Shown piece after piece: positions 52,282 to 60,644 of a stretch of DNA of 64,000 nucleotides. The notes below the pieces were generated by a model that was not told the DNA's origin, searched no databases, and saw only the letters and a list, made by a program, of their open reading frames with translations. A program made the position numbers and the translations under genes. How positions within the stretch are numbered: the first letter of the stretch is position 1; each line of letters starts with the position of its first letter. This stretch comes from VRUE01 sp033856195. GTDB lineage: Bacteria > Actinomycetota > Thermoleophilia > Solirubrobacterales > 70-9. The stretch lies in the NCBI GenBank assembly GCA_033856195.1, contig JAWVFL010000068.1, positions 1 to 64,000 on the forward strand, in the 5' to 3' direction.

Positions 52282-52965
52282 CTAGGCGGGGTGCGAAGCG
52301 TCCTCGAACTCGCGGAAGAGCCCCGTGACGACGAAGGCGACCTGCTCGCCGATGTCGACCGCGTTGTCGCCGATCCGCTCGATCGCCCGCGCCCCGAGCA
52401 GCATCGTCATCGCCCACTCACGCTTGTCGGCGTCGTCGCCGATCTCCAGGGCGAGCCGGAAGCACTCGCGGTTGAGGTTGTCGACGACGTCGTCCTGGCG
52501 GACGAGGTCCTGAGCAAGTTCGACGTCGCGGCCCTCAAAGGCGCGCTTGGCCTGGCTGATCAGCGTCTTCGTCTGCCCGCCCATGGCCAGGATCAGCTTC
52601 ACCATCTCCCGGTCCGAGGGAGGCTCGTTGCCGGTAAGGGGGATCATCTTGCAGATGTTCACGCACTGGTCGCCCATCCGCTCGACGTTCTTCAGCACGT
52701 GCAGCAGCGCTGAGATCAGCCGCAAGTCGGTCGCCACCGGCGATTGGGTGGCGAGCAGCGTGATCAGCGCTTGGTGGACCTCCAGGTAGCGACCGTCGAT
52801 GCGGTCATCGTCGGCGACGACGATCTGGGCCAGCTCGACGTCCTGGTGCTCAATCGCTTCAAGGGTGCGACTGAGCGCGCCGCTGACCAGATCGAGACCA
52901 CCCAGGGCGCTCGCCTCGAGGCGCTCCAGCTCCTCCTGGTATTCGACCCTGATCCCGCCCGGCAC
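52282..52965 (-). CDS. phoU: Phosphate transport regulator PhoU
   Basis: 227 residues with two PhoU three-helix repeats: LIVVADDDRIDGRYLEV-type and RQDDVVDNLNRECF, each with the acidic metal-binding motif (DDDRID, RQDDVVD), and RMGDQCVNI and RIGDNAVDIGE. Represses the Pst system and phosphate signalling when phosphate is plentiful. The GTG at 52965 directly follows the pstB stop with no gap. Confidence 0.95.
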   Translation of the reverse strand: MPGGIRVEYQEELERLEASALGGLDLVSGALSRTLEAIEHQDVELAQIVVADDDRIDGRYLEVHQALITLLATQSPVATDLRLISALLHVLKNVERMGDQCVNICKMIPLTGNEPPSDREMVKLILAMGGQTKTLISQAKRAFEGRDVELAQDLVRQDDVVDNLNRECFRLALEIGDDADKREWAMTMLLGARAIERIGDNAVDIGEQVAFVVTGLFREFEDASHPA

Positions 52966-53856
52966 TTATCCGAACCGCCCGCTGACGTAGTCCTCTGTGG
53001 CCTGCTGGGCAGGGCTGGTGAAGATCTTCTCGGTCGCCCCGATCTCAACAAGGCGACCGGGCTTGCCGGTCTCCTCGAGGTTGAAGAAAGCCGTGATGTC
53101 GCTGGCCCGGGAGGCCTGCTGCATGTTGTGGGTGACAATCGCGATCGTGAACTTGCTCTTCAGCTCGCCGATCAGGTCCTCGATCGCCAGGGTCGCCACC
53201 GGGTCGAGCGCCGAGCAGGGCTCGTCCATCAGCAGCACCTCAGGCTCGACCGCGATCGCGCGGGCGATGCAGAGCCGCTGCTGCTGACCCCCGGAGAGGC
53301 TGGACCCGGGCTTGTCGAGACGGTCCTTGACCTCGTTCCAGAGGTGAGCCCCGCGCAGCGAGCGCTCGACGATCTCGTCCTTCTCGGACTTCTTCACCCG
53401 GCCCGCGTTGAGGTTGAGCCCGGCGGCGACGTTGTCGTAGACCGACATCGTCGGGAACGGATTTGGCGACTGGAAGACCATGCCGACGAGGCGGCGCACC
53501 TGGACCGGGTCAACCCTGGATCCGTAGATGTCCTGCCCATCGAGGGTGATCTCGCCGTCGACACTGGCGCCCGCGGTCAACTCGTGCATGCGATTGAGCG
53601 AGCGCAGGAAGGTCGTCTTGCCGCAGCCGGAGGAGCCGATCAGCGCCGTGACCTTGTTCGGCTCGACCGTCATCGAGACGTTTTCCACCGCCTGGAAATC
53701 GCCGTAGTAAAGGTTGACGCTGCGCGTCTCGAGCGTCTTCGCCGGACGGCCCTGTGCGGCCGCAACCGACTCGGGGGATTGCGTGCCTGTCGTCGCAGCA
53801 TTCATCTCGGCTTTGCCGAGCTCGGTCTCGGCTCGGGTTGCACCTGCGGCTCCCAT
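52966..53856 (-). CDS. pstB: Phosphate ABC transporter ATP-binding protein
   Basis: 296 residues from the ATG at 53856 (GAAGGAG upstream at 10 bp). Walker A GSSGCGKTTFLRSLNRM, Q-loop MVFQSPNPFP, signature LSGGQQQRLCIARA, Walker B VLLMDEPCSALDP, H-loop VTHNMQQA. The N-terminal 45 residues are an extra Thr/Ala/Glu-rich extension. Powers high-affinity phosphate uptake with PstC and PstA, encoded directly upstream. Confidence 0.97.
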   Translation of the reverse strand: MGAAGATRAETELGKAEMNAATTGTQSPESVAAAQGRPAKTLETRSVNLYYGDFQAVENVSMTVEPNKVTALIGSSGCGKTTFLRSLNRMHELTAGASVDGEITLDGQDIYGSRVDPVQVRRLVGMVFQSPNPFPTMSVYDNVAAGLNLNAGRVKKSEKDEIVERSLRGAHLWNEVKDRLDKPGSSLSGGQQQRLCIARAIAVEPEVLLMDEPCSALDPVATLAIEDLIGELKSKFTIAIVTHNMQQASRASDITAFFNLEETGKPGRLVEIGATEKIFTSPAQQATEDYVSGRFG

Positions 53857-53883
53857 CGGTCGTGATCTCCTTCCATCCACGGG

Positions 53884-54912
53884 CTATCGGATCTCAGTTC
53901 GGTACCGGCGGTAGATCAGGCGCGCCACGAGGTTCAGGACCATGACGATAACGATCAAGGTCAGCGCGGCTGCCCAGGCTCGGTCGTAAGAAGCCTGCTT
54001 GAACACGCCGGGCGTTCTGTACTCGCTGTATGCGTAGACCGCGAGGTTCTGCATGCGGCCCGAGAAGGGGTTGCTGTTGATCGAGTCGACCACGCCGGTG
54101 GTGACCAGCAGCGGCGCCGTCTCGCCGATGATCCTCGCCACCGCGATCATCATCCCGGTGATCAGGCCGGCGAAGGCGGTCGGCAGCACCACCTTGACGA
54201 TCGTCCGCCACTTCGGCGTGCCCAGCGCGTAAGACGCTTCGCGCAGGTGGTTGGGCACGATCTTCAGCACCTCCTCGGAGGTGCGGATCACGATCGGGAT
54301 CATCAGCACCGAAAGCGCCACCGAGCCCATCACCCCCAGCCGGATGCCGGGACCGAAGATGAGCGCGAAGAGCGCGTAGGCGAAGAGACCGGCGACGATC
54401 GAGGGGATGCCGGTCATCACGTCGACGAAAAAGGTCAGCGCGCGGCCCAGGCGACCGCCGCCGTACTCGGTCAGGTAGATCGCCGCCATCAGGCCGACCG
54501 GGATCGAGATCAGGGCGGCGGCGCCGGTGATCACGAGTGTGCCGACGAGCGCGTGGGCAGCCCCGCCGCCGCCAATGTGGCCACGTGCGGACTCGGTGAG
54601 GAATTCAAGGCTGAGGCCGGGGATGCCCCGCTTTGCCACCTCGAAGACGAGCGATAGGAGTGGGATCAGCGCAAGGCCGAAGGCGGCGACGATCATCAGC
54701 GTGACGAGCCGGTCCTTCGCTCGTCGCGGCCCCTCGATGCGGCGCGACCAGGTGTAGGTGACCACAGCGGTGACGAAGACCGTGAGAACCAGCAGCAGGG
54801 CGACGCTGAAGATCCCCGCCGCCAGCAGCAGCGCGGCGGCGAGCACGCCCGAGGCAGCGACGACGCCGTAGGACGACCAATCGGGAAGGACGCCGCCGTC
54901 GAGAGTGCTCAT
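53884..54912 (-). CDS. pstA: Phosphate ABC transporter permease PstA
   Basis: 342 residues. Six or so membrane helices with two extra N-terminal ones. The binding-protein-dependent permease loop is ASYALGTPKWRTIVKVVLPTAFAG (EAA motif), and ARIIGETAPLL is the PstA end motif. The ATG overlaps the pstC stop by 4 bp. It forms the membrane channel with PstC. Confidence 0.95.
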   Translation of the reverse strand: MSTLDGGVLPDWSSYGVVAASGVLAAALLLAAGIFSVALLLVLTVFVTAVVTYTWSRRIEGPRRAKDRLVTLMIVAAFGLALIPLLSLVFEVAKRGIPGLSLEFLTESARGHIGGGGAAHALVGTLVITGAAALISIPVGLMAAIYLTEYGGGRLGRALTFFVDVMTGIPSIVAGLFAYALFALIFGPGIRLGVMGSVALSVLMIPIVIRTSEEVLKIVPNHLREASYALGTPKWRTIVKVVLPTAFAGLITGMMIAVARIIGETAPLLVTTGVVDSINSNPFSGRMQNLAVYAYSEYRTPGVFKQASYDRAWAAALTLIVIVMVLNLVARLIYRRYRTEIR

Positions 54913-55868
54913 TGGATGTTCTGGCGGGCGACGATCGCCCGCGCGGCGAGATTGGTTACGAGGGTGATCGCGAAGAGGACCAGGCCCGAGGCAATCAGGG
55001 TGTTGATCGCGAGGCCGGTCGATTCGGGGAAGTCGAGGGCGATGTTGGCGGCGATCGTCGAGGGGTTCGCCTGGCTGATCAGGTTGAAGGTGACGATGCC
55101 CGAGACCGAGAGGATGATCGTCACTGCCATCGTCTCGCCGAGCGCCCGCCCGAGCCCGAGCATTGCGCCGCTGATGATCGACGACTTGCCGAAGGGCAGG
55201 ACCGTCATCCGGATCATCTCCCAGCGAGTGGCGCCCAGCGCCAGCGCGCCTTCCTGGAGCTTGCGCGGCGTCTGCGAGAAGACCTCGCGGGCGACCGCGG
55301 AGACGATCGGCAAGATCATCACCGTCAGGACCAAACCGGCGACGAGCATCGTGCGCCCGGTGACCGAAGCTGGCCCCTCGAAGAACGGGATGAAGCCAAG
55401 CTTCTGTTCGAGCCATTCCATCGGCCCGACTGCCGCGGGGCCGAGCACGAAGATGCCCCAAAGGCCGTAGACGATGCTGGGCACGGCGGCAAGCAGGTCG
55501 ACCATGTAGCCAAGGGGGAGGAGCAGTTTCCTTGGGGCGATGTGGCTGATGAAGAGCGCCACGGCGACGGCCAGCGGGACGGCGAGCACAACGGCGATGG
55601 TCGCCGCCAGCACCGTGCCGAAGGCGAGCGGAGCGATGTAGTCGATCAGGCTCTTGCCGCCGGGGAGTTCGGAGGGGCTGGCGCTGACGGCGGGCATGGC
55701 CTGGATCAGCAGGAAGGCCGCAACCCCGCCGAGCAGGGCGAGGATCGTGATCGCAGCGCCGACGGCCAGATTGGAGAAGATGCGGTCGCCGATCTTGCCG
55801 GAGCCGGCCACAAAGCGCACAGGGCCCCGCCGCGTGCGGCGGGGCCCGATTGTGTGCGAGTGCTCCAA
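54909..55868 (-). CDS. pstC: Phosphate ABC transporter permease PstC
   Basis: Up to 319 residues. Membrane helices from residue 30 on; the EAA loop is EGALALGATRWEMIRMTVLPFGKSS, and LGLGRALGETMAVTIIL is the PstC family motif. The start is uncertain: TTG at 55868 lies before a strong hairpin that then encodes IGPRRTRRGP, while the GTG at 55820 directly follows the hairpin; neither has a clear ribosome site. Placed between pstS and pstA as usual. Confidence 0.93.
   Translation of the reverse strand: MEHSHTIGPRRTRRGPVRFVAGSGKIGDRIFSNLAVGAAITILALLGGVAAFLLIQAMPAVSASPSELPGGKSLIDYIAPLAFGTVLAATIAVVLAVPLAVAVALFISHIAPRKLLLPLGYMVDLLAAVPSIVYGLWGIFVLGPAAVGPMEWLEQKLGFIPFFEGPASVTGRTMLVAGLVLTVMILPIVSAVAREVFSQTPRKLQEGALALGATRWEMIRMTVLPFGKSSIISGAMLGLGRALGETMAVTIILSVSGIVTFNLISQANPSTIAANIALDFPESTGLAINTLIASGLVLFAITLVTNLAARAIVARQNIQ
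55822..55847 (-). promoter_or_regulatory. GC-rich stem-loop at the pstS-pstC junction
   Basis: GGGCCCCGCCGC (55822-55833) and GCGGCGGGGCCC (55836-55847) are perfect 12-bp arms with a 2-bp centre. It lies 31 bp after the pstS stop. A stem-loop here is common in pst operons and lets pstS be made in excess by stabilising or partly ending the message. No T run follows. Confidence 0.6.
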
Positions 55869-55877
55869 GCGCCCGGC

Positions 55878-56978
55878 CTAGGAGCCGCTTTCGATTGCGT
55901 CGACGGCCGGCTGGATCTTCTTCTCCAGCGAAGTCGACAGCGGGGCGGAACCGGCGTTTTCGGCGGCGATTTCCTGCCCTTCACTGCTGATCACGTAGTT
56001 GAAGAACCCCTTGACGATGGCGGCTTCGTCCGCCGAGTCGTACTTCGTGCAGCCGATCAGGTAAGAGACGAGCACGATCGGGTAGGTGCCCTGCGATTCG
56101 GTCTCGCGATCGAGTTCGAAGGGGAACATGTACGGGGTTTTGGCCAGGTCTTTGGCTTCAGGCGACTCCTCGAGGATCTTCGCCGCAGCCTCGGGGGTCG
56201 GTTCGACGTACTGGTTGCCGACCTTGATCGTGGCGACACCGAGTTCGCCGGCCTGGCTGGCGTCGGCGTAGCCAATCGTGCCGTCACCGGCGGTGACTGC
56301 TTCCACTACGCCGGAGGTGCCCTGTGCGGCCTCGCCGCCCTTGACCGGCCAGTCGCCGCTGACTTCATAGGCCCAGATGCTGGGGACGACCTTGGAGAGG
56401 TAGTCGGTGAAGTTCTCGGTCGTGCCTGACTCATCGGCGCGGTTGACCGGAGTGATGCGGGTGTCCGGCAGTTCGACGCCAGGGTTGTCTTTGGCGATCG
56501 CCGGGTCATTCCAGGTGGTGATTTCCTGGTTGAAGATCTTCGCCAGGGTTTCGGGGTCGAGCTGCAGCGATTCGACGCCTTCGAGGTTGTAGATGATCGC
56601 GATCGGCGAGACGTAGGCGGGGATCTCGATCAATTTGCCGGGACTGCAGCGGTCAGCTGCCTTTTTCAGTTCGCTTTCTTCTTCTTCGAGCGCAGCGTCG
56701 CTGCCGGCGTAGGCAACGCCACCGGCGATGAACTGTTCACGGCCGCCACCCGAACCCACGGCGTCGTAGGAGATCGTCACGCCGGAGTTTTCGTTCTCGA
56801 ATTCGGCGATCCATGCTTCCTGTGCGGCCTCCTGCGAGGTGGCGCCGGCGCCGGCGATCTGGCCGGAGAGATTGCCGGAGGAACTGCTGCCGCTATCGCT
56901 GCTGCTGCCACAGGCAGAAGCGCCGATCGCGAGGACGGCCAGAGAGGCGAAAATGGCCAACCATCTAGAGGGACTCAC
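55878..56978 (-). CDS. pstS: Phosphate-binding lipoprotein PstS
   Basis: 366 residues from the GTG at 56978 (AAAGGAG upstream). Lipobox ASAC with Cys23. Phosphate-binding segments GAGATSQEA (residues about 43-51), DAVGSGGGREQF, YAGSDAALEE, ADESGTTENFTDYL and GTSGVVEAV. Captures phosphate outside the membrane and delivers it to PstCA. Its codons use more AA-ending forms (GAA, TTC mix) than flanking genes. A PHO-box-like array lies 94 bp upstream. Confidence 0.97.
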   Translation of the reverse strand: MSPSRWLAIFASLAVLAIGASACGSSSDSGSSSSGNLSGQIAGAGATSQEAAQEAWIAEFENENSGVTISYDAVGSGGGREQFIAGGVAYAGSDAALEEEESELKKAADRCSPGKLIEIPAYVSPIAIIYNLEGVESLQLDPETLAKIFNQEITTWNDPAIAKDNPGVELPDTRITPVNRADESGTTENFTDYLSKVVPSIWAYEVSGDWPVKGGEAAQGTSGVVEAVTAGDGTIGYADASQAGELGVATIKVGNQYVEPTPEAAAKILEESPEAKDLAKTPYMFPFELDRETESQGTYPIVLVSYLIGCTKYDSADEAAIVKGFFNYVISSEGQEIAAENAGSAPLSTSLEKKIQPAVDAIESGS

Positions 56979-57071
56979 ACGAACTCCTTTTCGTCGTAGG
57001 GCACGAGAGCGGCCAGATCGGCCGGCTCGCCGGCCACACTCTCAGCGCGCCTCCGACAGCTTGTTACCTGC

Positions 57072-57103
57072 CTGTATCGGGATTGTGAAAAAGATGTAAA
57101 AGG
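57072..57103. promoter_or_regulatory. PHO-box-like array upstream of pstS
   Basis: Three TGT-containing half sites read on the plus strand start at 57072 (CTGT), 57083 (TTGT) and 57094 (ATGT), exactly 11 bp apart, each followed by A-rich bases. PhoB/PhoP-type regulators bind tandem 11-bp repeats. It lies between the lone winged-helix gene and pstS, so it may control pstS. Its orientation is opposite to that of pstS. Confidence 0.55.
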
Positions 57104-57118
57104 CCCCTGCAATTTGCG

Positions 57119-57406
57119 CTAACCATCCGGCGAGAAGCGATAGCCGATGCCGCTGTGGGTATGGATCAGGTTCTGGCCTGGCAGGGCTTCGCCCAGCTTC
57201 GAGCGCAGGCGGCTGACATAGACGTCGACGGAACGATCGTCGTGACGGGGCTGACGACCCCAGACCTCGGCGTACAGTTCCTCGCGGGTGAGGATGCGCT
57301 GGGGATGAGCGGCCAGCGTGGCCAGCAGCTGCAGCTCACGCACGGTCAAGCTCAGTGGGCGGCCGTCGACGAGGGCCGCGTGCTCCTCTGGCCGGATCTC
57401 CAACAT
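57119..57406 (-). CDS. Stand-alone OmpR/PhoB-type winged-helix protein
   Basis: 95 residues: only the Trans_reg_C DNA-binding domain, with LTVRELQLLATLAAHPQRILTREEL, RSVDVYVSRLRSKL (recognition helix) and THSGIGYRF. No receiver domain and no phosphorylatable Asp. It lies between a full response regulator (36 bp upstream) and pstS. It may bind the same PHO sites without needing phosphorylation, or be the truncated remnant of a second regulator. Confidence 0.8.
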   Translation of the reverse strand: MLEIRPEEHAALVDGRPLSLTVRELQLLATLAAHPQRILTREELYAEVWGRQPRHDDRSVDVYVSRLRSKLGEALPGQNLIHTHSGIGYRFSPDG

Positions 57407-57442
57407 GGCCCGCGAGGATTGCCGCCGCGGGCGAGAGGGCGG

Positions 57443-58246
57443 TTACGCGACCGTAAAGCTGCTGTGAACTACTTGTGAATCGTCTGCCCGCGGGTCGATG
57501 CCGGCAGCCGCCTCGTCTGCCAACTCTGGCGCGACTCCGCCAACAGCCTCCGGGTCGAAGCGGTAGCCGACGCCGAAGTGGGTGTGGATGTAGCGCCAGC
57601 CCGGCGAGCGCTTCTCCAGCTTCTGGCGCAGCTTGCGGATGAAGACGTCGACGGAGCGATCGCCGTGGGCCATCGCGTAGCCCCAGACCCGCTGGTAGAT
57701 CGCCTCGCGCTCGAGCACCTGGCCCTTGGTGTCGGCGAGCAGCTGCAGCAGCTCGAACTCGCGGCGGGTGAGGTCGAGGCTGCCATCGCCGACGAAGGCC
57801 TGGAACTGATCGGCGCGGATCTCGAGCTCGCCGACGACAAGTGGCCCCGTCTCGACGTCGGCGCGGCTGCGGCGACGGCGGCGCGAGACGGCTTCGATCC
57901 GCGCCATCACCTCCTCCGGATGGCAGGGCTTGCCGACCCAGTCGTCGACCCCGAGCCGCAACCCGCGCACCCGCTGCGCGACCGTGGAGCGACCCGTGCA
58001 GACGACCACGCCGAGGTCGGGCAGCACCTCGCAGACCCGCCCCAGGTAGTCCCAGGCTTCGTCGCCGAGGACGGACATGTCGAGCAGCAGCGCGTTCAGC
58101 TTCATCGCCACCAGCTCCTCTGGTGGAATCGCGCTGCTCAGCACCCGCTGCTGCCAGCCGGCGGCCTCGGTGCGCTTGGTGAGCACGGTGACGAAGCCGC
58201 TGTCGTCATCGATTACCGCGAGCCGGATGGTCTGCTGAGGGTTCAA
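57443..58246 (-). CDS. PhoB/OmpR-family response regulator
   Basis: 267 residues. Receiver domain (8-120) with the acidic pair IDDDS, phospho-Asp in LLLDMSVLG, Thr in VVCTGRS and Lys in VGKPCHPEE. The DNA-binding domain (about 140-235) has LTRREFELLQLLADTKGQVL, RSVDVFIRKLRQKLEKR and THFGVGYRFDPE. A C-terminal acidic tail follows. Position upstream of pstSCAB and a PHO-like box in its own leader point to a PhoP/PhoB role. No histidine kinase is in the window. TTG start at 58246; start uncertain. Confidence 0.88.
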   Translation of the reverse strand: MNPQQTIRLAVIDDDSGFVTVLTKRTEAAGWQQRVLSSAIPPEELVAMKLNALLLDMSVLGDEAWDYLGRVCEVLPDLGVVVCTGRSTVAQRVRGLRLGVDDWVGKPCHPEEVMARIEAVSRRRRRSRADVETGPLVVGELEIRADQFQAFVGDGSLDLTRREFELLQLLADTKGQVLEREAIYQRVWGYAMAHGDRSVDVFIRKLRQKLEKRSPGWRYIHTHFGVGYRFDPEAVGGVAPELADEAAAGIDPRADDSQVVHSSFTVA

Positions 58247-58297
58247 GCGCTGCGATTGTATGTGTCTGTGAAGACGGGTGCGAAGTAAAAAGCCCTG

Positions 58298-58318
58298 CTT
58301 TCACAGGATTTTTACAGG
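58298..58318 (-). promoter_or_regulatory. PHO-box-like repeat upstream of the response regulator
   Basis: On the minus strand two CCTGT units lie 11 bp apart (CCTGTAAAAAT then CCTGTGAAAG). This matches the tandem 11-bp PhoB-box pattern. It lies 52 bp upstream of the response-regulator start, suggesting autoregulation by phosphate. Confidence 0.6.
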
Positions 58319-58480
58319 CCAATCTTCGTAATTTGCGGAAAAGCAGTCAGCCGGCGGTGCCGGGATTCTCTGGATGTTCACTGCGAGACCCCCACGCAGC
58401 GCCAGAATTCGACTCTCACGAGACTCCTCTCTCGTCACCGCGAACGGCCCACTGCCCCGGGCCGTTCGCCATTTGTGGGG

Positions 58481-59296
58481 TCAGCTGATCGCGCCCGTCG
58501 CCGCCAGCGCCAGCACCAGCACGCCCAGGGCGATCCGGTAGACGACGAAGATTCCCAGCGTGTGGGTGCCGAGGTAGCGAATCAACCAAGCGATCGCCGC
58601 GTAGCCGGTGACGAAGGCGACGAGGGTCGCGATCACCGTCGCCGCGACGGAGGGGCTGCCGGCTTCGCCGACCTTGCGCAGCTCGAAGAGCCCGCTCAGC
58701 ACCACAGCCGGGACCGAGAGCAGGAACGAGTAGCGGGCGGCGGCGACGCGGTCGAAGTTGCGGAAGAGGCCGGCGGAGATCGTCGCCCCCGAGCGCGAGA
58801 CACCAGGAATCAGGGCCAGCGCCTGGGCTAGACCGATGAACAGCCCGTCGCGGCCGTTCATCTCGGCCAGATCTCGCTGCCGGGTGCTGGCCCGCTCGGC
58901 GAACAGCATCACGAAGGAGAAGAGGATCAGCGCCGAGCCGATCAGGTAGAGGCTGCGGGCGCCGGACTCGATCTGGTCCTTGAAGATAAAGCCGAAGATC
59001 GCGATCGGGATCGTGCCGAGGACGATGAACCAGCCCAGCCTCGCCTCCTGGCTGGCCTGCCGGATCGGCACCCGCAGCTCGCGCAGCCAGGCCAGGGCAA
59101 TCCGAATCAGGTCGGCGCGAAAGTAGATCAGCACCGCGGCCATCGTCCCAAGCTGGATCACGGCGGTGAAGCCGGCGCCGGGATCTGACCAGCCGAGCAA
59201 TGCCGGCACGATCCGCAGGTGCCCGCTGGAGGAGATCGGCAGGAACTCGGTTAGACCCTGGACGAGGCCGAGGACGATGGCTTCGAGGGTGCTCAC
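58481..59296 (-). CDS. uppP: Undecaprenyl-diphosphatase (BacA/UppP)
   Basis: 271 residues from the GTG at 59296. LGLVQGLTEFLPISSSGHLRI and LALIPGVSRSGATISAGL are the two catalytic motifs (Glu, Ser/His and Arg), with about eight membrane helices. Recycles the undecaprenyl lipid carrier by removing one phosphate. Alone on the minus strand; divergent from a small membrane gene. Confidence 0.96.
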   Translation of the reverse strand: MSTLEAIVLGLVQGLTEFLPISSSGHLRIVPALLGWSDPGAGFTAVIQLGTMAAVLIYFRADLIRIALAWLRELRVPIRQASQEARLGWFIVLGTIPIAIFGFIFKDQIESGARSLYLIGSALILFSFVMLFAERASTRQRDLAEMNGRDGLFIGLAQALALIPGVSRSGATISAGLFRNFDRVAAARYSFLLSVPAVVLSGLFELRKVGEAGSPSVAATVIATLVAFVTGYAAIAWLIRYLGTHTLGIFVVYRIALGVLVLALAATGAIS

Positions 59297-59400
59297 GGCG
59301 CGGCAGGCTCTGGCAAGGGCATCGGCGGCGCATCCTATGCCAGCGCCTAAAGACAAGATGAGAGCCTGCGGCGCCGCCGCGGTGCGCTAGATTCCCAGGC

Positions 59401-59658
59401 GTGAAGGCTCCCTCGCGACGGATCGGAATCGTGGCTGCCCTTTGTGCCGCGTTGCTCTCGCTGCTGCTCGCGGCGCCGCTCGCCCTCGCCGACAACGGCG
59501 TCGGCCTTGCGGGTCCCACAACCGACAAGACGATCACCTTCTTCTGCTTCGGCGTCATCGCCTTCTTCGCGATCATCGTGATCGTGCTCTCGATCGTTCA
59601 GGGCAAGCTCGAGAAGCGCAAAGAACGGCGCCGCTACGACCTAGAGCGCTACGGCTGA
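59401..59658 (+). CDS. Small membrane protein with signal peptide
   Basis: 85 residues from GTG at 59401. A signal-like helix (IGIVAALCAALLSLLLAAPLALA, residues 8-30), then a membrane helix (ITFFCFGVIAFFAIIVIVLSIV, near 44-66) and a basic tail (KLEKRKERRRYDLERYG). No known family. Its stop begins a family C repeat. Converges on the HD-domain gene. Confidence 0.75.
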   Translation: MKAPSRRIGIVAALCAALLSLLLAAPLALADNGVGLAGPTTDKTITFFCFGVIAFFAIIVIVLSIVQGKLEKRKERRRYDLERYG

Positions 59659-59755
59659 GGACCGCAGAAAGCGCCGGGCGGCGTCCTCGGTCGCTCGCGT
59701 GCGATGCACGCCACGCTCCCTGCGTCCTTGCCCGCCACTTTCTGCGCCACCTCAG
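59655..59755 (+). repeat. Family C structured repeat, copy C3
   Basis: In plus-strand sense it starts with the TGA of the small membrane gene (CTGAGGACCGCAGAAAG) and ends CTTTCTGCGCCACCTCAG. The core, read on the minus strand, is the shared GACGCAGGGAGCGTGGCG...GAGCGACCGAGGACGC. Outer arms differ from C1 and C2 and still pair. The right end overlaps the stop of the convergent HD gene. Confidence 0.75.
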
Positions 59756-60597
59756 TCGAGTCTGAACCCACCCAAAAGGCGCTTCTCGGTCTCGCCCTCG
59801 ATCTCGGCGACGACTTCGACTTTGCCCTCCAGGGGCGTGCCGCGGATCTTCGTCGCCAAGAGGTCGTCGACCTGGAATATCCCGGCCGAGTTGTTCAGCT
59901 CGATCTCGATCCTGACCGGCCGGGTCTCCCCCGCCTCGATCCGCACCTCGTCGACCGCGGCGGCAGAGATCGAGTGGATGCCTTCCTGGCCCGCTTCGAT
60001 CGGAATCCGCGTCCGACCCTGCGCCATGTCGAGAGCATCGGCAACCCGCACCACCCCGGCCTCGAGCGTGTACGGCTCGCCGCGGCGACGGTGCCCGATG
60101 ATCGCGTGCAGGATCTCGGAAGCGACGATCGTTCGCTCGGGCTGGCGGTAGCAATCGGCCAGTAGCCGGTCGAGCGCCCCGTTAGCGAGGAACAAGCTGT
60201 AGGCCTCATGATCCTGCCGGTGAATTGACATGCCGACGTCGTGAAGCAGGGCGCCGCCGGCGACGATCACCTCCGCGTCGCGCGACGACATCCCGTGATC
60301 CACGACCACGGCCGGCTCGACTCCGGCCTTGACCAGAAGCCGCAGCAGCCGCAGCGCGATGTTCAGCACGATCTGCATGTGGACCCATGAGTGGTCCGAC
60401 ATCCCCAGCCGCTCCGCGTGGACCTGCGTCATGTACCACCAGGCCCGCACCTGCTCGTCGCTGTTGACGGCATCCAGGAAGGACTCGAGCTTGCGGTTGC
60501 CGCGGGTCGGAGCGCGGACCTTTGCCTCGGCGATCGCCTCTTTTGGAGGCTTTCGAGTGGGTCCCTTCGGGTCCGGCGTTGGGACTGCCTCGCTCAC
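59752..60597 (-). CDS. HD-domain phosphohydrolase
   Basis: 281 residues from the GTG at 60597. HD-domain residues: H in DHSWVHMQIVLNIALRL, HD in GGALLHDVGMSIHRQDHE, HAIIGHRRRG and RVADALDMAQGR (Asp). N-terminal 40 residues Pro/Lys-rich; the C-terminal 90 residues form a beta-rich domain of unknown role. Expected to hydrolyse a nucleotide or phosphoester with a bound metal. Substrate unknown. No clear ribosome site, so the start is uncertain. Confidence 0.85.
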   Translation of the reverse strand: MSEAVPTPDPKGPTRKPPKEAIAEAKVRAPTRGNRKLESFLDAVNSDEQVRAWWYMTQVHAERLGMSDHSWVHMQIVLNIALRLLRLLVKAGVEPAVVVDHGMSSRDAEVIVAGGALLHDVGMSIHRQDHEAYSLFLANGALDRLLADCYRQPERTIVASEILHAIIGHRRRGEPYTLEAGVVRVADALDMAQGRTRIPIEAGQEGIHSISAAAVDEVRIEAGETRPVRIEIELNNSAGIFQVDDLLATKIRGTPLEGKVEVVAEIEGETEKRLLGGFRLD

Positions 60598-60644
60598 GGC
60601 TGTGATCGTAGGGGAGGCATCGGGCACCACTCCCCGCTCCGCCG

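Noticed and set aside
55820..55868. Fixed pstC start
   Set aside because: TTG at 55868 and GTG at 55820 are both possible; the stem-loop favours the later one, but no ribosome site supports either, so I leave it open.
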